A DNA stretch of 64,000 bases, from NCBI GenBank assembly GCA_021229015.1, contig CM037788.1:46366497-46430496 (forward strand). Reading direction: 5' to 3'. The notes below the pieces were generated by a model. It had not been told where the DNA came from and did no database searches. It saw nothing but the letters and a program-made list of their open reading frames with translations. A program made the translations under genes and the position numbers. Source of the DNA: Solen grandis (Eukaryota > Mollusca > Bivalvia > Adapedonta > Solenidae). Positions 1 to 11,600 of this stretch are shown here, piece by piece; within the stretch, counting starts at the first letter, position 1; every line of letters begins with the position of its first letter.

Positions 1-929
1 GAGTAAAAATCAATAGTTGTAGTAAAAAGTCTCATGACATTTATATGCGAGGTTCAGTGAACTTTATTATTTTGGTAAAAAAAAAAGATAATACGCATGC
101 TATTGGCCCTTTTTCCCCTTTAAGTTTGTGAATACAAACGTAAATCTATATTAGTTTACGAAGCTAAAATATTAAGTATTAAGTATAACAAGAGAGAGAG
201 AGAGAGAGAGAGAAAACGCTTAGCTTTTTTATGTTGAGCAGTGTACTGACTACATTTAACATCTGCTGTTTATCGGATTTCCCCCCAAGGGCTTTTATAC
301 AAGGTTCAGTGAATTTCAGTCAATTGAGCACAATACAATGAGAAACATTCAAAACCCATTTTCGGCTGGTGATTATAGAAGGTATTGAATTTTTTACATC
401 AGTTGATCACATAATAGGGTGTTTGGTAATTATATTTGAAACCAGTAGCCCATTTCGTATCAACACTAACTCCACCAGGGGATGTCAAAATTGATCTCAT
501 TAGTAAAAGTACAGTACAGCTATGACTCGCGTTTGCTACTATTGTAATGTAAACTTTAAACGCAAGTGTAGTGGAATTTGAATATCATTTTTTCTTTTAT
601 CTTATTTTTATCATTTGAGTGTCAGTAGACGAAACCAGTGAATTGGTATAATTGAGTCAAAAAGATAAGGAATAATGATAGCATTTTTATTCCACCTGAA
701 CTATACGGAGCAATGTTATATTTATATATTACTATTATTTTATCTAAAATTGCTGAACCATTTTATGAATATATGTATAGCAGTTAATAAATATATAAAT
801 ATCAGAATATGTTTATAATTCTTTTTAAATACTAATAAAATTACAGGTATATTCCTTAATGAAATTCTAATTAAATGGTTTAAACTCCTCATACTGCTAA
901 TTATTTGATTACATGATAAGTGATCGAAA

Positions 930-965
<36 letters not shown>

Positions 966-1102
966 GTTTCATTTTATATATAAAAAAAATATATAGACAT
1001 AGATTAGTAAATTACAGAGATCGATCGAAATGTATATATATGTATTTAATTAATATATATTAAAGATTACTATTTTTTATTTCTATTGATTTATATAAAA
1101 TG
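1..1102. other. Gene-free AT-rich stretch with two GA microsatellites
   Basis: I see no coding exon here. The only clear structures are two (GA)n microsatellites at about 190-213 and 933-961, and AT-rich low-complexity DNA. The chitin-binding gene to the right runs towards this region, so its 3' end could lie here or beyond the window edge, but no module exon is visible. Confidence 0.6.
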
Positions 1103-1660
1103 CCGTTTTGGTCATAGTATTTCCGGTCTCTATTTTTAGTCCAAGGTGTGAGAATGTAGTCTGTGTTCATGGGAACCGTGCTGTGAAAGTTATTCACTTT
1201 TCCCCCAACACCGGATCATCGGTATGAACATGAAGTGGTATCCATCTGTGAAAGTCATTAAATGCATGGCCTTTTTTTCTGCTCTAACATTTAGTCATTT
1301 AAGTATAGGAATTTTATTATTTTGATTTTTAGAACTCATTTTTTTAATTGTTTTAGTGAAAATCAAGTCTAAATATATGATTGATATATATTGATTATTT
1401 ATCGATTTCATTGATTTCCCTTTTTTTTTTAACACATTTTAATCTGTTACTCATTTTATTTGCAATACAATTCGTTTTCATATACACACATTTTCTTTTC
1501 TACAATTATACAAATTCTAAACTGTTACTTATTTTATTTTGCAATACAAATCGTTTTTACGTGCACACATTTTCTGTTCTACAATTATATTGTCCTTAGT
1601 CTCAAACATAGAAGGTTGAATTGGCCGGAATTCCTGGTTGTCGAAATCTTTTGTTTGATT

Positions 1661-1825
1661 TTACAGGAAACTCATATTCTGACGTTTCATGGAAGTAGAC
1701 TTTCTTTCCCTAGGTGGAGAGTCTTGTCTCTTGAGTTCTGACTTGGCCATTTCTACCGCTTGTGCCACAGGGGTAACATATTGAATGGTCGGTTCTTTAG
1801 ACGTGCCACCAGTCTGTTTTTTCCT
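1661..1825 (-). pseudogene. Short open, charged coding remnant downstream of the virus-like genes
   Basis: One minus-strand frame is open for about 54 codons up to a stop at 1661-1663. The translation is rich in K, R, S and P with an internal run of E/K/R, unlike the low-complexity DNA around it. It follows the acidic-protein gene in the same orientation, so it may be the remnant of a third gene of the same element. I do not recognise the product and there is no convincing start codon. It could equally be chance. Confidence 0.25.
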
Positions 1826-1937
1826 TTATGATTAGGACGTAGTTCTCCCTCGGCCATGAGGCGAAAATGTTGTGACCATCTGTCAATGTTCATTATTAGT
1901 TTTTATTTATGTCTATTAGTCTTCTCCCCTTATAAAC

Positions 1938-2554
1938 TTATTCATCATCATCATCATCACTAGATTCCGAATCTATCTCATCGAACAAATGATTGTACTT
2001 TTTCAAAACTCGTTTAATCACTTTCTTTTTATTGTCTGAATCCAAAATTTCTCGAAGAATTTTCTGATGAACGACGCTTCCTTCTAGTTGAGCCGCTGTT
2101 CTAAAATAATCTGTATACATTCGCATGAATTCTTTTTTATCGTCTTCAAAGACAAACTCGTAGGCTTTTGAACGGGCTTTCTGTTCTGAGTTTCCTTCAT
2201 TTCTATATTCGTAGTATTTTTCATCCCAAATTGTTTCCGTTTTCTCACCAGCTTTTTTGGCTAAGGATTCGAAATATTCATTTATGTCTTCAATGAAGTC
2301 TTGTTCGTCCATAGAACTTTCATTATCAGAACCATCATCGCAGGTGATCCAATCTCGACGGCCTACTTTACTCGTAGGCTCATCTTCATTACTAGTATCT
2401 TCAACTTTTCTTTTCAACACCGCTGGACACCATGCTCTGACATGTTTTGTAAGTTACTAATGTCTGAACCGCAGTCGTCGCAAGAAATCATGATGTTTTG
2501 CAAAGTTTCGACTGGAACAGTATCCTGTCTCTGTATATCGTTTGGTGGTTCCAT
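1938..2554 (-). pseudogene. Acidic protein of the virus-like element, frameshifted
   Basis: Two overlapping minus-strand frames appear to form one gene. The first (ATG at 2552-2554, stop at 2414-2416) encodes 46 residues with a C-x2-C ... H ... C pattern that could be a small zinc-binding head. The second (about 2420 down to 1938) encodes 159 residues: a basic KRK start, an acidic central stretch, a helical region rich in E, K, Y and F (about residues 45-145), and a terminal D/E run encoded by an (ATC)n microsatellite. The frame change at about 2414-2420 breaks the gene. Proteins of this general layout sit beside packaging-type ATPases in virus-like elements of invertebrate genomes; this is recalled and was not searched. 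Its biochemical role is unknown to me. Confidence 0.5.
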
Positions 2555-2589
2555 TCTACAATCTGTTTACCTTATAAATTCCATCACAT

Positions 2590-3451
2590 TTGTGCGCATG
2601 CGCAGTGAAGCTGGTGTAAGTGGTGACTAACAGCCTTTTCAAAAGGTCTTAACAGTTCTTGGGGGTTACTGGGGTACACTTGTCGGGCAAGAGTCATAAC
2701 CTGTTGTCTGTCTACAGGGTTGTTAAATAATACCAGATAATGGCAATTTCGTCTCTGGGTAGGATCTTTGCTTGAAATACAGGTTTTGGTTGATAGCGAT
2801 GACAGACAGGTTTCGATGGTGGCTACCTTCCGTGAATAAATCGGTCACTCGTTGGTCTTTCACCGCTTCCGTAGCCATGTCGTCTAATATGATCTCATTT
2901 CTGACTCTAGGGTCCAAAAAACTCATCTTTTTCCAGATTAAAAGGTACTCCTTTTTTAATTCTACTTCCGAAAAAAACGTTTCTTTGTATTTCGTCATAT
3001 AACGGTTGCCATCTCTTGTATAACCAGATAATACGTTGTGGAGCGGGATGAAGTTCCCTCTGTAGTAGCTGTGATACGAAGTTTTACCACAAGAGGTCGG
3101 TCCGCTGACCATACACGTAAAGGGATGTTGAAAAACAAATTCCTGTCCATTAGTTAATGTTGAAGGAGGTATTTCCCTAACTTTCTTTTGTGTCTGTACT
3201 CCCTGAAATATCGAACCTCCTCCTTGAGGAGGAGAAAGAGGATGAATTCCTCCTCCTTGAGGATGAGGAGGAGGAGGAGTCAATTCCGGAGGAGGAGGAG
3301 GAGTCAATTCCGGAGGAGGAGGAGTCAATTCCGGAGGAGGAGGCGTTTCATTGACTGTCTTTTCATTTCCATGTTTAAATGCACAATGTCTTAACAAATT
3401 GTCCCTTCTTGTGAATACTTGTTCACACTCTAAACCCTTTATAGAAAACAT
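2590..3451 (-). pseudogene. P-loop packaging-type ATPase with degenerate zinc finger, frameshifted
   Basis: The main open frame (3451-2723) encodes 242 residues. In order these are a C2H2-like finger (about residues 8-27) with one cysteine of the usual CxxC pair missing, a long proline-rich linker of PPPPELT repeats (about 36-75), a Walker A motif GPTSCGKT (117-124), and a Walker B motif IILDDM (187-192) followed by LFTEGSHHRN (205-214). The last motif matches the conserved region after Walker B in A32/FtsK-HerA-like DNA-packaging ATPases of virus-like elements. The segment between the Walker motifs looks short and scrambled. After residue 242 the family-like sequence continues in another frame to about 2590. 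The gene is therefore broken. An alternative is a cellular AAA-type ATPase, but the finger plus proline linker plus this P-loop argues against it. Confidence 0.6.
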
Positions 3452-3782
3452 GTTTTATGAACTGAAAAAGGAGGCACTTCCCCTTATAAGTCCCAAGACT
3501 TTGATCCTGCTTGTTCTTATATTAAACAGGCTTCACACATCTCTAGATCCAGCTCTGAAAATCCTTCGTCAATGTTCATGAAATTGTCCATCTTATAGGA
3601 CAAGATTTTCGTATGGTTTTTTATACCCTCGAAGTTCAAACTAATGAAGATAGAGTCATTTTTACATAGAATGACGTCATTTCGGTTTTTTGTTTATCAT
3701 GGACCTCCGGTTAGAAGTTTAAAGTAAAGATTTCACTTTGAGCTTTTCATAGCTATGAAAATTATTCAAATCGGTTAACAAC

Positions 3783-4496
3783 TAAGGAACTCTGGTTTAC
3801 TCTAGTTGTACACTGGAAATACATTTCCAAGAATAATAACCGGAGATGTGTGTGTGTGTGATGCGATTCTGCATTTCTTTTCCTTTCGCCCGTCCACTCC
3901 AGGATTATATCGATTAAACATAAACATGTGTTTTAAGTTAAAATCAAGTGGCTCACTCATATCCATAATATTGATTATTGATCTTCCAATACATCTTTAA
4001 ACATTTTTATACAAAAAAATTTGGCGCAAAAATTTGACAATTTCGTTCTTTCTGTGAATACTTTTATGTGCAAGGGATTTTGATTTCGAAAAAAAAAATG
4101 GATATAATTACTTCTACTGAGGAAAAAAGGTGGTGATTTATAAATTAAAAAGTTTACCTTATTCAACATGTCCATTTCATTTCCAGAACCATAAACGCAT
4201 TCTATGATTTTGCTTGAATAGTGTGCGTGTGTGTGTATACGCCTCATAGGTTCATGGAGTAAAAATGATTGCTGGTTGTTGTGCAATGTCATGCCTATTC
4301 ATGAAATGAAAAATGTTATTGGTTGCGATTCTGCATTTCTTTTCTGATTGGTTGCTGATCTAAGTCATGGTTATTTTTGTTTCAATCAATCGACATAAAA
4401 TGAAGACATGGCATTGGTCGGTTCAAATTGTAAACCAGTTTTCTCTGGTTTACTCTAGTTGTACACTGGAAATACATTTCCAAGAATAATTACCGG
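3783..4496 (+). repeat. Direct repeat of about 55 bp, two copies 0.65 kb apart
   Basis: The blocks 3787-3842 and 4441-4496 are nearly identical (both contain CTCTGGTTTACTCTAGTTG) and both end in ACCGG. A second shared motif, GCGATTCTGCATTTCTTTTC, occurs at about 3863 and 4325. This looks like a duplicated right terminus of the flanking transposon. The interval has no supportable gene. Confidence 0.55.
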
Positions 4497-4689
4497 AAAT
4501 ACTATGACCATAAACGGTAGATCACACGTAAAACATGAGTGTTGAGTTCATTTTATAGCAGAACGTGGAGCTGTTCACATCGTAAGTAATGTCGATAATT
4601 TTTTCTATGTTTTCCAAATATTGTTTGAAATAGTTTAATTATATTTATTGTATGTTTATTGTATGATGATCATATAATGATATCATTAT

Positions 4690-5160
4690 TGTTTTAAGAC
4701 TTTGTATAGTCCCCGTCTAAGGCTGAGGACCTGACCCTCAATGTCCGTGATTAAGCCCTATGACTGAATATACAAGTCATTATTTGGTGTTTACCATGTG
4801 TCTCCGCCTAAGGCTAAAGGAATTGACCCTCAATGTCCTTAACACTAGGTCGAATGTACAAGTCAGCTCTGTACATTGATGTCATTACAAGACCCACACA
4901 GAAAATCATAAAAATATAGATCCCATTTCTAAAATAGATCATGATCATTCTAAAATTAGATGTCATGCTAGAAAACAATATGGCCGCCACACATGCGCAA
5001 AACACACATAAGAAATAAAATGGCCGCCTACAACATGGCCACGTCATACCCTAAAATGCTTATATGCAAATGAGTTACTATAAATAGTAACAAAGATGGC
5101 CGCCCACCTAGAAAGGAGGTCAAGTTTGTTTGACTCCAAACCGACGACCTTACTACTAAT
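4690..5160 (+). repeat. Solo end of the inverted-repeat element found at 15-16.6 kb
   Basis: The stretch 4980-5150 matches 16395-16597: it has the same AAATGGCCGCC/CAACATGGCCAC motifs, the same GAGTTACTATAAATAGTAAC palindrome and the same CCTAGAAAGGAGGTCAA terminus. It is a truncated relative of that element. It sits downstream of the last visible chitin-binding exon. Confidence 0.6.
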
Positions 5161-5408
5161 AATGATACATATCAATTGAAACTAGACTTGAAGATTAACG
5201 TTAAATAATGCAAAATTAATAAATTTAAAAGAAATGGTACCTAAAATCTGAATTGCAAAAGATACATGTAAATCGTATACAAAATCCCACAGTAATGAAC
5301 ACCTTCCAAAAAGTTAAAAGAAATGAATTAATTTTGTTTCATGTACAACTAAATAAGACATTTTGATTTATAATATACTTATTTAAAGATTATGCCATTG
5401 GTAAATAC

Positions 5409-5636
5409 CTGGATCAAGGTATTTCTCACACTTTCGCGTCAATGGATTGAACACTTCCGATCCTGCGCATTTAGTGACATTCAATGTCCTATTGCTATGG
5501 CAAACTGCATACTCCTGGGTCCATGGTCGACCCTGGAACATGTTGTCTCCATCAGGGAGTCCTACACAGCTAGGGAGACGGTCGGGACAGGGGCGACACC
5601 CGAAACCTCCCATACACTGGTTCTGGAGGTATTCAC
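5409..5636 (-). CDS. Chitin-binding gene, exon A5 (last visible)
   Basis: Exon of 228 bp, phase 1-1, with acceptor CTTACAG and donor GTATTT. The translation starts GEYLQNQC and has CPDRLPSC, GLPDGDN, an SNRT sequon and the LDPG end. It ends on a donor site, so at least one further exon must exist downstream, but none is recognised in 1-5408. Confidence 0.85.
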
Positions 5637-8600
5637 CTGTAAGTAGATGGTAAAAGGTATTGACCAATGATAGAAATCGGTTAAAATTCATTTGTTGTGA
5701 TAATCTGAGGCCTTAATCGATTAGATAATTTAACTTTAAACAGTAGATACTTTGCTGTTGCTTACATGTCACCTGCTTAAGTTCTTCTGTTATACATGTA
5801 TTAAAAAATGAAAAAGAGCGTGTGTCACATGATGTGACGTGGGCCGGTTGCTTTCCATGTTTATATCAAATATCTTGGTTGCAACTTTATGTTCTATCAA
5901 CATAAACATATCTAAAGCCAATATGAATTTCCTTATACTGTCAATGTTTCGAAGTCTTTTACACTAGTCTTGGTTCGGGCAATTTTTTTTTTCAAAAGGA
6001 AAGAACGGTAAATATGAGATGAAAAATATTTTCGGTTTTTCGAATCTCCCTGCCATATCTCAGATTATCGCAAGCATTAAGTGAATGAATTAATTAGGTC
6101 TTAGAATATAAACATTATAAGACAGATATAAACATACAAGGAGCTTGTGGCTCATGCCTGTTCACACATGTAACGTGCTTGAATTCTTCGCATGAGTTTG
6201 TGTCTGAAGAGAAAAGATCCGGGTATTTGCATTCTTGCTCGTGGGGCAGTGTGCGACAGTTGTAGAATTTTGCACAGTTCTGCTCATCAGGAAGGACAGC
6301 CTGTGGGTTTTCTCGGCACACATCGTTCACTTTACCTAAATAGAAAAAAAAATGAATAGATAAGCATCAAAAAAAGATGTATCTTATTACACAGATCAAA
6401 TGCAAATTCTATACATTTATCATACAATGAAATGTACTCAAAATAGGTTTTTGTTAGCACCAAGTAACATTTAATTAGACCGGTCCCCGTGACCGAGTTA
6501 TTTGATCGTTCACCCTGTAACCGGGAGGTAGCGGGTTCAATATCCTGATGCAACATACCAAATTAGTCGAAATTGTACCTGTATATATCTCTAGGAGACC
6601 CAAGACTTGTTGTGCGGTATCCTGTAACATGTCTATGGAGTGATACTGCAGTGTGAAAGCACCCTTTCTATTTCATGTAGACAAAAGTCCAAAAGTTACA
6701 AAAATACTGTCAATAGGATATACAAGCATACATACATTAAACATTAAGGATCAGTTAGCGATGCCGTTAGCGTCACTTAAAAAACAACAACAAAAAAACC
6801 GCAAAATAGTCCTAAAGTAAAACTACTTCAGTTGTATTTTGAAATTTCTACAGATTCACAATGTCTGTGGCTAAGAGATAATTCAATCCGCAATTTTTGG
6901 ACCTATCGTAATAAACTTCTGTCAGAGAAAGTATCGTACTAAAACTTCTGTCAGAGAAAGTATCGTACTAAAACTTCTGTCAGAGAAAGTATCATACTAA
7001 AACTTCTGTCAGAGAAAGTATCGTACTGAAACTTCTGTCAGAGAAAGTATCATACTTGGAACTATCAATACGAGTTTAGCACACATATTTTAAATACGTT
7101 GAAGTTTGGATAATTCATTTTGAAATATTCCATAAAGAATGATATCGCAATAATGTAAGTGGGATAAAGCTAAAGATAAACTATGTGTTTCAGAGGCTTC
7201 CTGTTACAGACATTTTCGAATGCTCTTAATTTTGAGGTACATAATCCCAGTAGTTATACACATTTTTTAAAATGTGTTCTTTGAAATTAAGAGACTCATC
7301 CAAAAAAGCACCATGATGCCTTATATAATTGTGTTATTCAATAACATCACCATGCAGATATGTATATTCTTTGGTGTTTCACTTATTCAGCTGTGAACGG
7401 CTTCTGAAAATAATAAACTCTGACTTGAATTGTATATATACATAATTATATATACTCTTCAGAAATTCCAAAACCAAAAATAGATATCTTATACCAGCAA
7501 ATATTTATCACCTAAATCCGGCCACACTATACCTGGGTCAATGTATTTGACACATGCTTTCAGGACAGGGTCAAACACGCCCTCTTTGCACGAACCGACG
7601 CTAAGAGTCCGGTTTTCGAGGCACTCTATATAGCGATTTGACCACAACTGACCGCGAACACCATCAATGCCGTTCGGAAGTCCTCGACAGGAAGGAAGAC
7701 GTTGCTGGCAAGGGAGACAACCACTAGTTCCAATAGCACATTGGTTTTGAATGTATTCACCTAAAAAGTCAATGTTAATAAAAACATAAAGAACTGGAAC
7801 GGCCGCTTGGCTATAATATGAATCAATCATAAATGTATTATGTCATGTCAAAATATTATATCAATATGTCAAATATCTCCTCATTGCTTTTTTTTTACAA
7901 TTCTATATGAATATTTAAACAATATACATGTCAAGCAGTGAGAATAAAACACCGATTTTCGACCATATAAATGGCAGAAATACACAAAGCAATTTGTACC
8001 TAAAGGATATTCTAAAATACATCACATTTCAATGTCTTATTTACAATATATATACATATACAAATATACAATTAAACTTACACTTAAATTCTAGAATTTA
8101 TTTATTGAATTGTTAAAAAAACTGAGACAAACTGTATAACTAACTTAAAAAACATATACTGATGTTAATCACTGCAATGAATAGAGAACATGATTAATGT
8201 AAAATGATTTTGATTCATTCTTGTGCAACACACTCACATTAGAAATGATGAAACATGAAATTGACAATTTTACTCACAGGGTGTCTGGGGCTCGGGTCTC
8301 TGACCGCACAACACAGACTTGAAATCGTCACATCCGGTCGTCCTGTCCGAGAACACTGCGGTATTTGCACTCAGGGAGCGTGAATATATACATTTAGTAT
8401 TACATGTAGTTAGGAAGCAGTGAATATATACATTTAGTATTACATGTAGTGAGGAAGCAGTGAATATATACATTTAGTATTACATGTAGTGAGGAAGCTT
8501 TGAATATATACATTTAGTATTACATGTAGTGAGGAAGCTTTGAATATATACATTTAGTATTACATGTAGTTAGGAAGCAGTGAATATATACATTTAGTAT

Positions 8601-11600
8601 AACATGTAGTGATGAAGCTTTGAATATATACATTTAGTATTACATGTAGTGAGGAAGCTTTGAATATATACATTTAGTATTACATGTAGTGAGGAAGCTT
8701 TGAATATATACATTTAGTATTACAAGTAGTGAGGAAGCAGTGAATATATACATTTAGTATTACATGTAGTGAGGAAGCTTTGAATATATACATTTAGTAT
8801 TACATGTAGTGAGGAAGCTTTGAATATATACATTTAGTATAACATGTAGTTAGGAAGCTTTGAATATATACATTTAGTATAACATGTAGTGAGGAAGCTT
8901 TGAATATATACATTTAGTATAACATGTAGTGAGGAAGCTTTGAAAATATACATTTAGTATTTCATGTGGTTAGGAAGCTGTGAATATATACATTTAGTAT
9001 AACATGTAGTGAGGAAACTTTGAATATATACATTTAGTATAACATGTAGTGAGGAAGCTTTGAATATATACATTTAGTATAACATGTAGTGAGGAAACTT
9101 TGAATATATACATTTAGTATTTCATGTGGTTAGGAAGCAGTAAATATATACATTTAGTATTACATGTAGTGAGGAAGCTTTAAATATATATATTTAGTAT
9201 TTCATGTGGTTAGGAAGCAGTGAATATATACATTTAGTATAACATGTAGTGAGGAAGCTGTGAATATCTACATTTAGTATTTCATGTGGTTAGGAAGCAG
9301 TGAATATATACATTTAGTATTACATGTAGTGAGGAAGCTGTGAATATATACATTTAGTATTTCAGGTGGTTAGGAAGCAGTGAATATATACATTTAGTAT
9401 TACATGTAGTGAGAAAGCTGGGAATATATACATTTAGTATTTCATGTGGTTAGGAAGCAGTGAATATATACATTTAGTATTACATGTAGTGAGGAAGCTG
9501 TGAATATATACATTTAGTATAACATGTAGTGAGGAAGCTTTGAATATATACATTTAGTATAACATGTAGTAAGGAAGCTTTGAATATATACATTTAGTAT
9601 AACATGTAGTGAGGAAGCTTTGGATATTTATTCATTTAGTATTTCATGTGGTTAGGAAGCAGTGAATATATACATTGAGTATTACATGTAGTTAGGAAGC
9701 AGTGAATATATACATTTAGTATTACATGTAGTTAGGAAGCAGTTAATATATACATTTAGTATTACATGTAGTTAGGAAGCTGTGAATATATACATTTAGT
9801 ATTACATGTAGTGAGGAAGCAGTGAATATATACATTTAGTATTACATGTAGTTAGGAAGCAGTGAATATATACATTTAGTATTACATGTAGTTAGGGGAA
9901 GCAGTGAATATATACATTTAGTATTACATGTAGTAGGAAGCAGTGAATATATACATTTAGTTACATTTAGTATTTCATGTAGTTAAGAAGCTGTGAATAT
10001 ACATGTATACATTTAGCATTTCATGTAGTTAGGAAGCATTGAATATATACCTTAAGTATTACATATAGTGAGGAAGCTGTGAATATCTACATTAAGTATT
10101 ACATATAGTGAGGAAGCTGTGAATTGAAAATTAGATTCATGTAATATATATTTTTATATATATATTAACACGTATCTGTCGACACAAAAAACACAATGCA
10201 TTTATTGTTATTATTATTATTATTTAATTTACATTGTATAAAGTTACATAAAACATTTATCTGAAATCTACTCACATTTAACAGTTCATATCTCTTGAAC
10301 AAATATTCTAGTACATTAAACACTATTAAATCTGAAAACAATACTACCATTTCAAAATTGATTTCAATCAGGGAAATCGTAACACCCCACCCCCGCGGGA
10401 CAGGGCGAATATTTATACCTGGCTGCACGGTGTGAACACATGACCGCCATAGAGGGTCAAAGTAACCGAACTGACATCGATTCTCAGATACGGTTCTCTC
10501 ATGATCACACACGATGTAGTTCGGGGACCAGGCCTTGCTGGGAACCGCATTATTTCCATCTGGAAGACCTTGACAACTTGGGTATCGTTCGGGACACGGC
10601 GAACATGTCATGTTGCTTGAAGAACAAAGGTTTTGGAAGTACTGACCTGCAAAAGATTTCAGATAAAAAGAAATAATATCTTGGGTTGTACAATTAGGAA
10701 ACTTATATCAAAAGGGTTAAGCTACTATATGCTGCAAAGAACTGTATAAATCATGCATACAAGAAAAGGTGTCCAAAAATGCTGTGCTATCTCAAAGAAA
10801 GAACTAGTATTAAAGAAATTTTACTATTACGTTGATGCGACAGGGATGGAATCAACGACCTCTCGCTTTTGACATCTTTATCACCAGACCTTAAAAGCAG
10901 AAGGAAATACTGGAATACCAGCATTGTATAATATATTTATCTGTGTTACAATAAACATGACGTACTGATTGCTCGACTTATTTTTAGTACGAACGTTTTG
11001 TTAAAGAATAGATATTGATAGATGTCTAAAACATGTATACGTAAACAGTTTAAAAATTAAAAACTTGTTTTATCAAACGCACAGTGTACTATACGCAGCT
11101 GACAAGAGGAAATGTTAGGAATACAAAATCCCTGCACAGTAGTTCGTGACTTACATGGGGTCACCGGTTCGACCCTTGTGCCACACTGGACCTGTGAATA
11201 TGGCTTGCATGAAGACGTTGCAGTATCATACAGCTGTGGGTAGTCGCATTCCATCAGATAGTGTCCAAACTGGGCACGAAGTCGAGAACAGTCGAAATAC
11301 TGGGCACAGTTTGTGGGATGGGGCACAATGGCAGTAGGATTGGCGAAACACATGTCGTTGATATGCTCTGTAAAATGGAGGGAAAAAAGGAAAATATGCA
11401 TAATTTTTTTTGATCATTGACCACATTTAGATAAAAAGTCTGTATTCTACAATGGAGTCCCAATCAATCTTATTGGCTTATGTTGAGAAATGAAATGCTC
11501 GAAAAATTGTTGATGTTTAACTTTTGTTTTGTTTCCTTACTTATTAAGAGTGTAACAAAAATGTTTCACACTGTGATAACCCGAGTGCAAAGAAAAAAAG

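Larger units (their letters stand above)
1103..4517. mobile_element. Candidate virus-derived element bounded by short inverted repeats
   Basis: A block of about 25 bp at 1103-1127 (core GGTCATAGTATTTCCGGT) recurs in inverted orientation at 4492-4517, with one or two indels in the match. Between them, all on the minus strand, lie the remains of a P-loop ATPase with a degenerate zinc finger and an acidic protein, a pair that I associate with virus-like mobile elements of aquatic invertebrates. I see no polymerase, integrase or capsid gene, and the two genes are frameshifted, so this is at best a decayed or non-autonomous copy. The inverted repeats are short and could belong to an unrelated transposon, so the borders are inference. 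Confidence 0.4.

Noticed and set aside
1940..1962. Poly-aspartate tail taken as a functional acidic domain
   Set aside because: It is encoded by an (ATC)n microsatellite, so its length is probably mutational. The acidic character upstream is the more reliable feature.
4814..5047. 77-codon minus-strand frame rich in hydrophobic residues, resembling a membrane protein
   Set aside because: It lies inside the truncated inverted-repeat element related to 15-16.6 kb, and the hydrophobic look comes from T-rich repeat DNA.
8270..8473. Open frame that runs from the minisatellite into the broken chitin-binding exon
   Set aside because: The part from the minisatellite is translated repeat, and no acceptor or start is present. 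The openness is incidental.
8379..10124. Regularly spaced 40-bp repeats resembling a CRISPR array
   Set aside because: The repeats are directly adjacent with no unique spacers, and the host is a eukaryote. It is a minisatellite.
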